NCBI GenBank assembly: GCA_025925615.1
Contig: JAICLN010000005.1
Span: forward strand, 1-25,687
Source: Actinomycetospora sp.
GTDB taxonomy: Bacteria; Actinomycetota; Actinomycetes; Mycobacteriales; Pseudonocardiaceae
DNA length: 25,687 nucleotides
Direction of reading: 5' to 3'
This document shows positions 1 to 7,380 of this stretch, piece after piece. The stretch's first letter is position 1. Each line of letters opens with the position of its first letter. The notes beneath the pieces are model-generated. The model saw only the letters and a list, made by a program, of their open reading frames with translations. It searched no databases and was not told the origin of the DNA. The translations under genes were made by a program, and so were the position numbers.

Positions 1-321
1 CGCGCGGAGCCGGGTCCCGAACTCGCGCTGCTCCGGGGTGAAGGAGGCGGTCGCCGCGTCGAGCGCCGCCGCCACGACCTCGAGCGGCGTGGCCCCGGCC
101 GGCGCGCCCGCGGCGCCCTCGACGAGCAACGTGCTGTGGATCTCCTACCCGGCGGAGAGGACCTCGCGCTTGTCGGGGAAGTGCCGGAAGAAGGTCGCCT
201 TGGAGAGGCCGGCCCGGGCGGCGATCTGGGCGACGGTCGTGTCGTCGTAGCCCTGCTCGGCGAACAGGTCGATCGCGGCGCGCACCAGCCGCAGCCCCGG
301 GTTCGGCTCCCAACGCGCCAC
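1..321 (-). pseudogene. TetR-family repressor, interrupted by in-frame TAG and cut by window edge
   Basis: The reading frame from the GTG at 321 encodes a typical TetR N-terminal DNA-binding domain: a first helix (LRLVRAAIDLFAEQGYDDTT), then VAQIAARAGLSKATFFRHFPDK with the family's recognition-helix signature. At 147-145 the frame meets TAG. Beyond it the same frame continues without a shift as plausible TetR ligand-domain sequence (EIHSTLLVEGAAGAPAGATP, then LEVVAAALDAATASFTPEQ) to the window edge. A single CAG-to-TAG change is the simplest explanation, because relatives usually have Gln or a similar residue there. An upstream GTG at 345 would overlap the operator. The GTG at 321 fits the family start and lies about 7 nt below a TACAGT -10-like box (333-328), so the transcript may be leaderless. 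The product as written is only about 58 residues and would lack the dimerisation domain. A sequencing error is the main alternative. Confidence 0.8.
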
Positions 322-333
322 GGCCCCACTGTA

Positions 334-388
334 GTGATGAGACACCGTCTCATCGTGCTGCTACAGTGACGAGACACAGTCTCATCGC
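334..388. promoter_or_regulatory. Two tandem palindromic operators in the tetR/SDR divergent promoter
   Basis: Site 1 (336-354) is GATGAGAC-ACC-GTCTCATC, a perfect 8-bp inverted repeat. Site 2 (368-386) is GACGAGAC-ACA-GTCTCATC, with one mismatch between arms. Including flanks (334-356 and 366-388) the sites are near-identical 23-bp direct repeats with centres 32 bp apart, about three helical turns. Each is next to a TACAGT -10-like box: 362-367 on + for the SDR gene, 333-328 on - for the tetR gene. This is the classic layout of a TetR repressor controlling itself and a divergent target gene. Binding by the adjacent TetR is inferred. Confidence 0.8.
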
Positions 389-404
389 GCACGAGGAGCG
401 CCCC

Positions 405-1289
405 ATGCACGTCTTCGTCACCGGCGGTTCCGGCACCATCGGCTCCGCCGTCGTGGCCGAACTGCTCGATCACGGCCACTCCGTGCTCGCACTGGCCCGC
501 TCGGACGAGTCCGCGCGGGCGCTCGAGACGGCGGGCGCGCAGGCCTTGCCCGGCACGGTGGCGGACCTCGACGCGCTGCGGGCCGGCGCCGCGCAGGCCG
601 ACGGCGTGGTCCACCTGGCGTTCGGCACGGACTTCTCCAGCGCCGAGGCCCTCGCACGGTCGGTCGCCGAGGACGGCGCCGCTCTGGCCGCCCTGGGCGA
701 GGAGCTCGCGGGGACCGACCGCCCGATCGCCGCGGTCTCGGGGACGCCCTGGGTGCCGGGCCGACCCGCGACCGAGGCCGACCCGCTGCCGACCGACGGC
801 CCGGTCGGGGGCCGGGGTCGCTCGGTGGACGCGCTGCTCGCGCTGGCCCCGCGCGGGGTGCGCGCCACGGCCGTCCGCATGCCGCGCACCGTCCACCGCG
901 ACGGGCTGGGCGGGTTCGCGGGGTTGCTGACCGAGCAGGCACGACGGACGGGTGTGGCGAGCTACCCGGGCGACGGGACCCAGCGCTGGCCCGCCGTGCA
1001 CGCGCTCGACGCGGCGGTGCTGTTCCGGTTGGCTCTCGAGTCGGCCCCGGCCGGGACGTCCTGGCACGCCGTCGCCGACGAGGGCGACGCGGTGCGCGAC
1101 ATCGCGGCGGTGATCGGCCGACGGCTGGGCCTGCCGGTCGAGTCCCGGCCCGAGGCGGAGTTCGGCCCGTTCGGCCCGATCTTCGCGATGGACCAGCCGG
1201 CGTCCGCCGCCCACACCCGCGAGGCCCTCGGCTGGACCCCGACGCACCCGGGCCTGCTCGAGGACCTGCATGCGCTGCCGCGCTCGTGA
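405..1289 (+). CDS. SDR-family NAD(P)-dependent epimerase/dehydratase-like oxidoreductase
   Basis: 294 residues, starting with the dinucleotide-binding motif MHVFVTGGSGTIGSAVV, in which TGGSGTIG is the TGxxGxxG loop of extended/atypical SDRs. A beta-strand followed by DGVVHLAF fits the second part of the Rossmann fold. I do not see a clear YxxxK catalytic pair, which suggests an atypical SDR (NmrA- or epimerase-like) of unknown substrate. An upstream ATG at 366 would place 13 unrelated residues before the Rossmann strand and lies inside the operator. The ATG at 405 has GAGGAG at 393-398, six nt upstream, so it is preferred. The gene is divergent from the TetR pseudogene and is probably its regulatory target. 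If the repressor is dead, the SDR should be constitutively expressed. Confidence 0.85.
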   Translation: MHVFVTGGSGTIGSAVVAELLDHGHSVLALARSDESARALETAGAQALPGTVADLDALRAGAAQADGVVHLAFGTDFSSAEALARSVAEDGAALAALGEELAGTDRPIAAVSGTPWVPGRPATEADPLPTDGPVGGRGRSVDALLALAPRGVRATAVRMPRTVHRDGLGGFAGLLTEQARRTGVASYPGDGTQRWPAVHALDAAVLFRLALESAPAGTSWHAVADEGDAVRDIAAVIGRRLGLPVESRPEAEFGPFGPIFAMDQPASAAHTREALGWTPTHPGLLEDLHALPRS

Positions 1290-1325
1290 GCACTTTCCGG
1301 TGTCATGGCCCCGGAAAGTGCTCAC
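1286..1325. terminator. Perfect 15-bp stem-loop between convergent genes
   Basis: GTGAGCACTTTCCGG (1286-1300) and CCGGAAAGTGCTCAC (1311-1325) are perfect reverse complements around a 10-nt loop. The repeat includes the TGA of the SDR gene and ends 15 bp before the stop of the convergent VOC gene. There is no U-tract on either side, which is common for actinobacterial terminators. It would work in both directions. Confidence 0.7.
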
Positions 1326-1340
1326 GAGGCCGCAGGCCAC

Positions 1341-1778
1341 CTAGTCCAAACAGAACTCGTTGCCCTCGGGGTCGGCCATGACGATGTTGCCGCCGACCAG
1401 CGGCGGGTCCGGCTCGACGCGCAGCAGCCGGGTGGCGCCGAGGGCCACGAGGCGGTCGCACTCCGCCTCGAGGGTGGCCATCCGCTCGTCGCCGGTCAGG
1501 CCGGGGGCGGCCCGCACGTCGAGGTGCACCCGGTTCTTGGCGGTCCTGCCCTCCGGGACCCGCTGGAAGAACAGCCGCGGACCCTCGCCGTCGGGATCGA
1601 CCGCCGCAGAGGCCTCGTCGTGGCGCTCGGGCGGGATGCCCCACGCCGTCAGCGCCTCCGGCCACGTCGCGAACCCCGGCGGCGGGGGCTGCACCTGATA
1701 GCCGAGGACCTCGGCCCAGAACTCCGCCAGCCGGCCCGGAGCCGCACCGTCGAACGTCACCTGCACCGCGCGCGCCAT
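1341..1778 (-). CDS. VOC (glyoxalase/bleomycin-resistance fold) family protein
   Basis: 145 residues with the beta-alpha-beta-beta-beta organisation of the vicinal oxygen chelate superfamily. It opens with VQVTFDGAAPGRLAEFWAEVLGY, has a middle strand NRVHLDVRA that supplies a metal-ligand-type His, and ends with NIVMADPEGNEFCLD, the usual last strand carrying a Glu. The substrate cannot be told from sequence. Many actinobacterial relatives are annotated only as VOC or glyoxalase-like. The ATG at 1778 is preferred over the GTG at 1784 because GAGG sits 5 nt upstream of it and the conserved strand starts immediately after. It lies 7 bp downstream of the allantoinase-like gene on the same strand, so the two are probably co-transcribed. 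Confidence 0.85.
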   Translation of the reverse strand: MARAVQVTFDGAAPGRLAEFWAEVLGYQVQPPPPGFATWPEALTAWGIPPERHDEASAAVDPDGEGPRLFFQRVPEGRTAKNRVHLDVRAAPGLTGDERMATLEAECDRLVALGATRLLRVEPDPPLVGGNIVMADPEGNEFCLD

Positions 1779-1785
1779 ACCCACC

Positions 1786-3147
1786 TCACCCCTTCCGTTC
1801 CGGGGCGAGCAGCCGCCCGCTCCCCGCGCCCGGGGACTCCCCGCCCCGCAGCCACACCCGCCGCACCGCGCCGCGCAGCGCGAGCCCGGCGTACGGGGTC
1901 ACGCAGTGGCGGTGGCGCAGGGCGGCGGTGTCCACCTCGGCGATCTCGTCGGGGGCGAACACCACGAGGTCGGCGTCGCGGCCGGGCGCGATCGCGCCCT
2001 TGGCCCGCTCCAGGCCCGCGAGCGCGGCGGGCGCGGCCGACATCCACGCGGCGACGTCGTCGAGGGTGTGGCCCCGGGCCGCGGCCCCCGACCACACGAC
2101 GCGCAGCGCGAGCCCCAGCGACGACACCCCGGCCCACGCCCGGCCGAACCCGCCGTCCTTGAGCTCGGGCGGGCAGGGCGAGTGGCCGGACACGACGGCG
2201 TCGAGGCGGCCCGCGGCGAGCGCGCCCCAGAGGAGCTCGCGGTTGGACTCCGAGCGCACCGGCGGGCAGCTCTTCCCGGCCGTGCTCGCCAGGGTCTCCG
2301 AGGCGAGCGCGAGGTGGTGCGGGCACGTCTCGCCGGTGATCGGCACGCCCTGCGCGCGGGCGGCACCGATCTCCTCGGCGGCCTCGAACGCGGAGACGTG
2401 CAGGACGTGGACGTGCGCGCCGGTCCGGGCCGCGACGGCGGCGAGCCGCAGCACCGCCGTCGTCTCCGCGCCGGGCGGGCGGGAGGCGAGGAAGGAGCGG
2501 TAGTCCTCGCCGGCGGGCGGGGCCTCGCCGAGCACCCCGTCGTCCTCGGCGTGCACCACCAGCGGGACCTCGAGCTCCGCGCAGGTCCGCGCCGCGAGCT
2601 CGAGGTCCTCGTGGGCGACCGGCGGGAACGCCGGCACGCCGGAGTCCGTGAGGGAGGACGCGAATCCGCACACCCCGGCGTCGACGAGCGCGGCCATGCG
2701 GTCGGGGTCGACCCGCCCCTCGGGGTCGGGGACGCCGTCGCGCAGCGGCACCGCGCCGCCCCAGAACGCGACGTCCACGGCGACCTCACGACGGGCCGCG
2801 TCCCGCTTCGTGATCAGCGCGTCGACGTCGACGGTCGGCGGGATCGCGTTGCGGGGCATGTCGACGACGGTGGTGACCCCGCCCGCGGCCGCCGCGGCGG
2901 TCGCCGTCGCGAACCCCTCCCACCCGGAGCGGCCCGGTTCGCCGAGGTGGACGTGGGTGTCGACGAGGCCCGGCAGCAGCGCCTCGTCGTCGGCGAGGTC
3001 GACGACGACGGTGCCCTCGGGCACCGGGGCGTCGATCGCGGTGACGTCGGCGATCCGGCCGTCGGCGACGACGACGGCGGCCGGTGCGGTCCCGGTGGGC
3101 AGCACCGCCCGGCGGGCACGGATGACGAGGGCAGGGGTGGGCTCCAT
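1786..3147 (-). CDS. Allantoinase/dihydroorotase-like amidohydrolase with degenerate active site
   Basis: 453 residues, the usual length for allantoinase (AllB type) in the cyclic amidohydrolase superfamily. Seen: GLVDTHVHLGEPGR with the HxH metal pair (H65, H67), the allantoinase-like VTTVVDMPRNAIPPTV and FWGGAVP, further metal ligands LVVHAEDD (H199) and VHVLHVSA (H250), GETCPHH, and the C-terminal GRDADLVVF of the small beta-sandwich domain. Two residues expected for catalysis are changed. The Lys that is carbamylated to bridge the two metals (normally GFKCF) is Ala163 in GFASS. The catalytic Asp of the usual SDHSPC is Gly321 in SGHSPC. Both changes were checked in the codons. The protein may be inactive, use one metal, or have another role. 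It forms an apparent operon with a VOC gene. No other ureide-degradation genes are in the window. The ATG at 3147 has only a weak AGG upstream. Confidence 0.8.
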   Translation of the reverse strand: MEPTPALVIRARRAVLPTGTAPAAVVVADGRIADVTAIDAPVPEGTVVVDLADDEALLPGLVDTHVHLGEPGRSGWEGFATATAAAAAGGVTTVVDMPRNAIPPTVDVDALITKRDAARREVAVDVAFWGGAVPLRDGVPDPEGRVDPDRMAALVDAGVCGFASSLTDSGVPAFPPVAHEDLELAARTCAELEVPLVVHAEDDGVLGEAPPAGEDYRSFLASRPPGAETTAVLRLAAVAARTGAHVHVLHVSAFEAAEEIGAARAQGVPITGETCPHHLALASETLASTAGKSCPPVRSESNRELLWGALAAGRLDAVVSGHSPCPPELKDGGFGRAWAGVSSLGLALRVVWSGAAARGHTLDDVAAWMSAAPAALAGLERAKGAIAPGRDADLVVFAPDEIAEVDTAALRHRHCVTPYAGLALRGAVRRVWLRGGESPGAGSGRLLAPERKG

Positions 3148-3194
3148 CGCCTGGCGAGACTAGGGGGTGCCCGGTGTCACCCTGCAGCGCGCCG

Positions 3195-4520
3195 TCACTC
3201 GTTCGTCGTCGTGGCCTCGCGGGAGCCGACGGTCCGGTCGGGTCCGGTGCCGTTGGGTCCGCCGCCGGGACGGGACCCGCCGTCGGGGACGTCGTCGTCC
3301 CCCAGCTCGCCCGGGCCGTCGGTCGGCCGGACCCGGCGCAGCCACGAGAACCGCGTCTTCGGCTGTTTCGCCGCGGGCGCGGGCGCCATGTCGGACGGGT
3401 GCTCCTCGTCGGAGCGGGCGCGGGCGTCGATCTGCTCGTTGATGTAGCGGGCGATCTCGGCCGCGACCGCGACGACGGGCACGGCGAGGAACGCCCCGAC
3501 GATCCCCGCGACACTGCCACCGCCGGTCACGGCCAGGATGATCACGGCGGCGTGCAGGCCCAGGCCGCGACCCTGGACCAGCGGCTGGAGCAGGTTCCCC
3601 TCGATCTGCTGCACCGCGAGGATGAGGATCAGCACGACCAGGGCCTTGGTGAAGCCGCTGGAGACCAGGGCGATGAGCACCGAGAGCGCGCCTGCGGTCA
3701 GCGCGCCGACGATCGGGATGAACGCGCCGAAGAAGGTCAGCACGGCCAGCGGCAGCGCCAGGGGCACCCCGATGATCACCAGGCCCACCCCGATGCAGGC
3801 CGCGTCGATGAAGCCGACGATGGCCTGCGAGCGGATGAACCCGCCGAGGCGGTCCCAGGAACGGGCGCCGACCTCGGCCAGGTGCATGCCCGCCGAGGCC
3901 CCGACCTGGCGGCGCATCCACGGGAGGAAGCGGTAGCCGTCCTTGACGAACAGGAACGCGAGGACGAGGGCGAGCACCATGTCGATGAGGCCGTTGGCGA
4001 TCGTCGTCAGCCCGGTGAGCACGGTGCCGGCGATGGAGGTCGCCGAGCTCTGCAGCTGGTTGATCGCGCCCTGGACGACCTGCCCGATCTGGCTCTGGCC
4101 GAGCCCGAACGTCGTCGAGAGCCAGCGCTCGACGTCGGACAGGCCCGCGGTGGCGCCCGTGACGAGCTGCGGGACCTGCGCGACGACCGACGGCGCGATC
4201 GCCGCGATCACGCCCCCGACGACGGCGAGGGCGCCCACCACCACGATCAGGGACGCGAGCAGCGGCGGCACCCGGTGCATGCGCATCCAGGTGGCCGGGG
4301 GCTCCAGGACCGTCGCGATGATCAGCCCGAGCAGCACCGGCAGCACGATCGACCACAGCTGGCCGATGATGACGCCGAGGAGCGAGAGCCCCAGCGCGGT
4401 GAGGACGAGGCGCAGGCTCCAGCGGGCGGTCCACGACAGCCCGTCCCCGATCAACCGCCCCCGGCTCTCGCGCCGGGGCGGCGACGACCCGCGGCCTCCC
4501 GCGGGGTTGGGCTGCGTCAT
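3195..4520 (-). CDS. AI-2E family transporter (PerM/TqsA-like membrane protein)
   Basis: 441 residues. After a basic N-terminus (MTQPNPAGG, then RRESRGR) come paired hydrophobic segments LVLTALGLSLLGVIIGQLW and IVLPVLLGLIIATVL, a third segment near IVVVGALAVVGGVIAAIA, then a long amphipathic region (PQLVTGATAGLSDVERW). Four or five more helices follow, including LTFFGAFIPIVGALTAGALS, the conserved family motif region. Members export autoinducer-2 or act as ion antiporters, and the substrate here is unknown. The C-terminal tail of about 80 residues is charged and Gly/Pro-rich, probably cytoplasmic. The frame is open to 4607, but the ATG at 4520 has GGAGGG 8 nt upstream and a family-like start. 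It lies downstream of icd on the same strand but is separated from it by a hairpin, so is probably transcribed on its own. Confidence 0.88.
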   Translation of the reverse strand: MTQPNPAGGRGSSPPRRESRGRLIGDGLSWTARWSLRLVLTALGLSLLGVIIGQLWSIVLPVLLGLIIATVLEPPATWMRMHRVPPLLASLIVVVGALAVVGGVIAAIAPSVVAQVPQLVTGATAGLSDVERWLSTTFGLGQSQIGQVVQGAINQLQSSATSIAGTVLTGLTTIANGLIDMVLALVLAFLFVKDGYRFLPWMRRQVGASAGMHLAEVGARSWDRLGGFIRSQAIVGFIDAACIGVGLVIIGVPLALPLAVLTFFGAFIPIVGALTAGALSVLIALVSSGFTKALVVLILILAVQQIEGNLLQPLVQGRGLGLHAAVIILAVTGGGSVAGIVGAFLAVPVVAVAAEIARYINEQIDARARSDEEHPSDMAPAPAAKQPKTRFSWLRRVRPTDGPGELGDDDVPDGGSRPGGGPNGTGPDRTVGSREATTTNE

Positions 4521-4591
4521 GCGCTGTCCCTCCGACCTGCGCCCCGGGCCCGGTTGCTCGGAGGATGTGCTGTCGTACCCGCGAACGCACG

Positions 4592-4625
4592 AAGGGCACC
4601 CCCACATTCTCGCGGGGATGCCCCT
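4592..4625 (-). terminator. Likely rho-independent-type hairpin downstream of icd
   Basis: In minus-strand RNA, GGGCAUCCCC (from 4623-4614) and GGGGGUGCCC (from 4603-4594) form a continuous 10-bp stem including one G-U pair, around a 10-nt loop. It starts about 25 nt after the icd stop codon and lies before the AI-2E gene start. No strong U-tract follows. Confidence 0.6.
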
Positions 4626-4647
4626 CGTCCCGGTAGCCGCGGACGGA

Positions 4648-5865
4648 TCAGCCGGCCATGGCCTTCTGCAGGCCCTCGTCGAGGGCGTCGAGGAAGTCCT
4701 GGGTGTTGAGGTACGGGGCGTCCTTGCCGATCAGCAGCGCCAGGTCCTTGGTCATCTTGCCGCTCTCGATGGTGTCCACGCAGACGTCCTCCATCTTCTG
4801 CGCGAAGTCGACGAGGGCGTCGTTGCCGTCGAGCTTGCCCCGCTGGGACAGGCCGCGGCTCCAGGCGAAGATCGAGGCGACCGGGTTGGTCGAGGTCTCC
4901 TTCCCCTGCTGGTGCTGGCGGAAGTGGCGCGTGACCGTGCCGTGGGCGGCCTCGGCCTCGACGGTGCCGTCCGGGGTCATGAGCACCGAGGTCATGAGGC
5001 CCAGCGACCCGAAGCCCTGCGCGACGATGTCGGACTCGACGTCGCCGTCGTAGTTCTTGCAGGCCCAGACGTAGCCGCCGTCCCACTTGAGCGCCGCGGC
5101 GACCATGTCGTCGATGAGGCGGTGCTCGTAGGTCAGGCCCGCCTTCTCGAAGTCGGCCTTGAACTCCGCCTCGAAGATCTCCTCGAAGGTGTCGCGGAAC
5201 ATGCCGTCGTAGGCCTTGAGGATGGTGTTCTTCGTCGACAGGTAGACCGGGAAGTTGCGGTCCAGGCCGTAGCGCAGCGACGCGCGGGCGAAGTCGACGA
5301 TCGAGTCCTTGAAGTTGTACATGCCCAGCGCGACGCCCCCGGCGTCCGGGAACTTCGCGACCTGGAACTCCATCGGCTCGCCCTCGCCGTCGGGCGTGTA
5401 GCTGATGGTGACCGTGCCGGGGCCCGGGACCTTGAAGTCCTGCGCCAGGTACTGGTCGCCGTGGGCGTGACGGCCGACGACGATCGGCTTGGTCCAGTGC
5501 GGGACGTAGCGCGGGATGTTCTGACAGACGATCGGCTCGCGGAAGATGACCCCGCCGAGGATGTTGCGGATCGTCCCGTTGGGCGAGCGGTACATGCGCT
5601 TGAGGCCGAACTCCTCGACCCGCGCCTCGTCCGGGGTGATCGTCGCGCACTTGACGCCCACGCCGTGGCGCTTGATCGCGTTCGCCGCGTCGACCGTGAC
5701 CTGGTCGTCGGTCTCGTCGCGCTTCTCGATACCGAGGTCGTAGTACTCGAGGTCGATGTCGAGGTACGGGTGGATCAGCTTGTCCTTGATGAACTGCCAG
5801 ATGATCCGGGTCATCTCGTCGCCGTCGAGCTCGACGACGGTGCCGTCTACCTTGATCTTCGCCAC
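4648..5865 (-). CDS. icd: NADP-dependent isocitrate dehydrogenase, type II (eukaryote-like homodimer)
   Basis: 405 residues. It oxidatively decarboxylates isocitrate to 2-oxoglutarate with NADP in the TCA cycle and supplies NADPH. Substrate-binding residues sit at the same numbers as in human IDH1: SPNGTIRN with R100, then R109, R132 in GRHAHGDQY, and Y139. The metal-binding region is near [20 protein letters not shown] and the nucleotide-binding loop is HGTVTRHF. This is the M. tuberculosis Icd1 class, not the large monomeric Icd2 class. The start is GTG at 5865, with AGGAG about 11-12 nt upstream. The 183-bp upstream gap suggests its own promoter (see that entry). A hairpin follows the stop. 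Confidence 0.95.
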   Translation of the reverse strand: MAKIKVDGTVVELDGDEMTRIIWQFIKDKLIHPYLDIDLEYYDLGIEKRDETDDQVTVDAANAIKRHGVGVKCATITPDEARVEEFGLKRMYRSPNGTIRNILGGVIFREPIVCQNIPRYVPHWTKPIVVGRHAHGDQYLAQDFKVPGPGTVTISYTPDGEGEPMEFQVAKFPDAGGVALGMYNFKDSIVDFARASLRYGLDRNFPVYLSTKNTILKAYDGMFRDTFEEIFEAEFKADFEKAGLTYEHRLIDDMVAAALKWDGGYVWACKNYDGDVESDIVAQGFGSLGLMTSVLMTPDGTVEAEAAHGTVTRHFRQHQQGKETSTNPVASIFAWSRGLSQRGKLDGNDALVDFAQKMEDVCVDTIESGKMTKDLALLIGKDAPYLNTQDFLDALDEGLQKAMAG

Positions 5866-6048
5866 GTCTGCGGGCTCTCCTCTCGCGCCGGGTCACGGCG
5901 CCGCACGGGTAACGGGGGCGCTCGCCGGGGCCCGTCGAGGCCCGTGCGCTCCTTGCGACCGCACGCTATCAACGGCGCATAGACGGCGACGGCTCGCCGG
6001 GCGTCACCCCCGTCACCGGTCCGGGGGTCGTCACCGGTGGGCACGCCG
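5866..6048 (-). promoter_or_regulatory. Intergenic region upstream of icd, probable promoter
   Basis: This 183-bp stretch holds no convincing ORF. On the minus strand, TTGATAGCG near 5970-5962 contains a TANNNT-type -10 candidate (TAGCGT), about 100 bp before the icd start. Near 6014-6043 there are two GTCACCGGT direct repeats on the plus strand. Neither has been linked to a known regulator. Placement of the promoter is a guess. Confidence 0.3.
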
Positions 6049-6507
6049 TCAGCGGCTCGCGAGCGGTCCGCCGGTGATCGTCAGGGACACGAGGATGACG
6101 ACGAGGCCGAACACGGTGTAGGTCAGCACGTCGACCCGGCGGGGGCGGACCGCGAGCAGGCCGGCGGTCCGGTCCGGCAGGGCGGCACGGAGGACGGCGG
6201 CGAGCAGCAGCGCGAGACCGAGCTCGGTCGTGCCCTCGCGCCAGTGCTGCAGCCCGATCCGGACGAACGCGATCGCGACGACCACCAGCACCGCGGTGAG
6301 GGGCGCCTGCGCCCGGACCCGCCGTCCGAGCGCGCGCAGCCAGTGCCCGGCGGTCCGGGGCGGCCGGGCGTGGCGGCCGGCGCCGGGACGACCGCCGTCG
6401 CGCTCGGGCAGCACCACGGTCGGGAAGGAGCCGGTGGCGGTCGCGGGCCCGATCGCGCGCTCGGGCTGCTCCCCGCGCTCGTCCGCGGTCTCGTGGGGGG
6501 CCGTCAC
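6049..6507 (-). CDS. DUF3017-family small membrane protein
   Basis: 152 residues. An N-terminal, hydrophilic, low-complexity half of about 65 residues is followed by three hydrophobic helices: PLTAVLVVVAIAFVRIGL, LGLALLLAAVLRAALP and TYTVFGLVVILVSLTI. This size and layout, and its place directly after folD, match the actinobacterial DUF3017 family, whose function is unknown. The start is GTG at 6507, 4 bp after the folD stop, with a GGGGGG run just upstream, so translation is likely coupled to folD. The helices AIAFVRIGLQHWREGT and LPDRTAGLLAVRPRRVDV are the family-like conserved part. Confidence 0.75.
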   Translation of the reverse strand: MTAPHETADERGEQPERAIGPATATGSFPTVVLPERDGGRPGAGRHARPPRTAGHWLRALGRRVRAQAPLTAVLVVVAIAFVRIGLQHWREGTTELGLALLLAAVLRAALPDRTAGLLAVRPRRVDVLTYTVFGLVVILVSLTITGGPLASR

Positions 6508-6511
6508 GTCG

Positions 6512-7372
6512 TCACCCCCCGCTCCCGAGCAGGGCCTCCGCCCGCTCGACCACGTTGGTGAGCAGCATGGCCCGGGTCATCGGCCCGACCCCGCCGGGGT
6601 TGGGAGCCACGAACCCGGCAACCTCCCGGACGTCCTCCGCGACGTCGCCGAGGATGCCGTCCGGGCCGCGGGAGACGCCGACGTCGAGCACGGCGGCCCC
6701 GGGCCTCACCATGTCCGCGGTGACCATGCCGGGCACGCCGGCCGCTGCGACGACGACGTCGGCGGCGCGGACCTCCGCGGCGAGGTCGCGGGTCCCGGTG
6801 TGGCAGAGCGTGGGGGTCGCGTTCTCACTGCGGCGGGTGAGCAGCAGGCCCAGCGGGCGGCCCACGGTGATCCCGCGACCCAGCACGGCCACCTTGGCGC
6901 CGTCGAGGGGCACGTCGTAGCGGCGCAGCAGCTCGACGATGCCGCGCGGGGTGCAGGGCAGCGGCGCGGGCTCGTTGAGCACGAGGCGGCCGAGGTTGGT
7001 CGGGTGCAGGCCGTCGGCGTCCTTGTCGGGGTCGACGCGCTCGAGCACCGCGTTGGCGTCGAGCCCCTTCGGCAGCGGGAGCTGCACGATGTAGCCGGTG
7101 CACGCCGGGTCGGCGTTGAGCTCGTCCACCGCGCGCTCGACGTCGGCCTGGGTGGCGTCGGCGGGCAGGTCGCGGCGGATCGAGGTGATGCCGACCTTGG
7201 CGCAGTCGCGGTGCTTGGCCCGCACGTAGGACTGCGAGCCCGGGTCCTCCCCGACGAGCACCGTCCCCAGACCGGGAGTGCAACCCGCCGCCGCGAGCTT
7301 GGCGACCCGCTCCGAGAGCTCGGCGGTGATGGTCGCGAGGGTGGCCTTGCCGTCCAGGATCGTCGCGGTCAC
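6512..7372 (-). CDS. folD: Bifunctional methylenetetrahydrofolate dehydrogenase/methenyltetrahydrofolate cyclohydrolase
   Basis: 286 residues from the GTG at 7372. FolD interconverts 5,10-methylene-, 5,10-methenyl- and 10-formyl-THF with NADP, feeding purine synthesis (PurN and PurH are encoded at 20-22 kb). Seen: [15 protein letters not shown] with the catalytic Lys region, [13 protein letters not shown] (the family PLP motif), [13 protein letters not shown], and the Rossmann motif [18 protein letters not shown], then [15 protein letters not shown] at the end. The frame also opens with ATG at 7384 and ATG at 7381. The 7384 ATG overlaps the TGA of the potassium-channel gene (ATGA), a typical coupled junction. 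I chose 7372 because family proteins begin [10 protein letters not shown], but 7384 is equally possible. The DUF3017 gene follows after 4 bp. Confidence 0.93.
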   Translation of the reverse strand: MTATILDGKATLATITAELSERVAKLAAAGCTPGLGTVLVGEDPGSQSYVRAKHRDCAKVGITSIRRDLPADATQADVERAVDELNADPACTGYIVQLPLPKGLDANAVLERVDPDKDADGLHPTNLGRLVLNEPAPLPCTPRGIVELLRRYDVPLDGAKVAVLGRGITVGRPLGLLLTRRSENATPTLCHTGTRDLAAEVRAADVVVAAAGVPGMVTADMVRPGAAVLDVGVSRGPDGILGDVAEDVREVAGFVAPNPGGVGPMTRAMLLTNVVERAEALLGSGG

Positions 7373-7380
7373 GGCGCCCA

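Noticed and set aside
1906..3447. Plus-strand open frame of 513 codons opposite the amidohydrolase gene
   Set aside because: It is a shadow of the amidohydrolase, which has clear domain motifs. The plus-strand translation has none.
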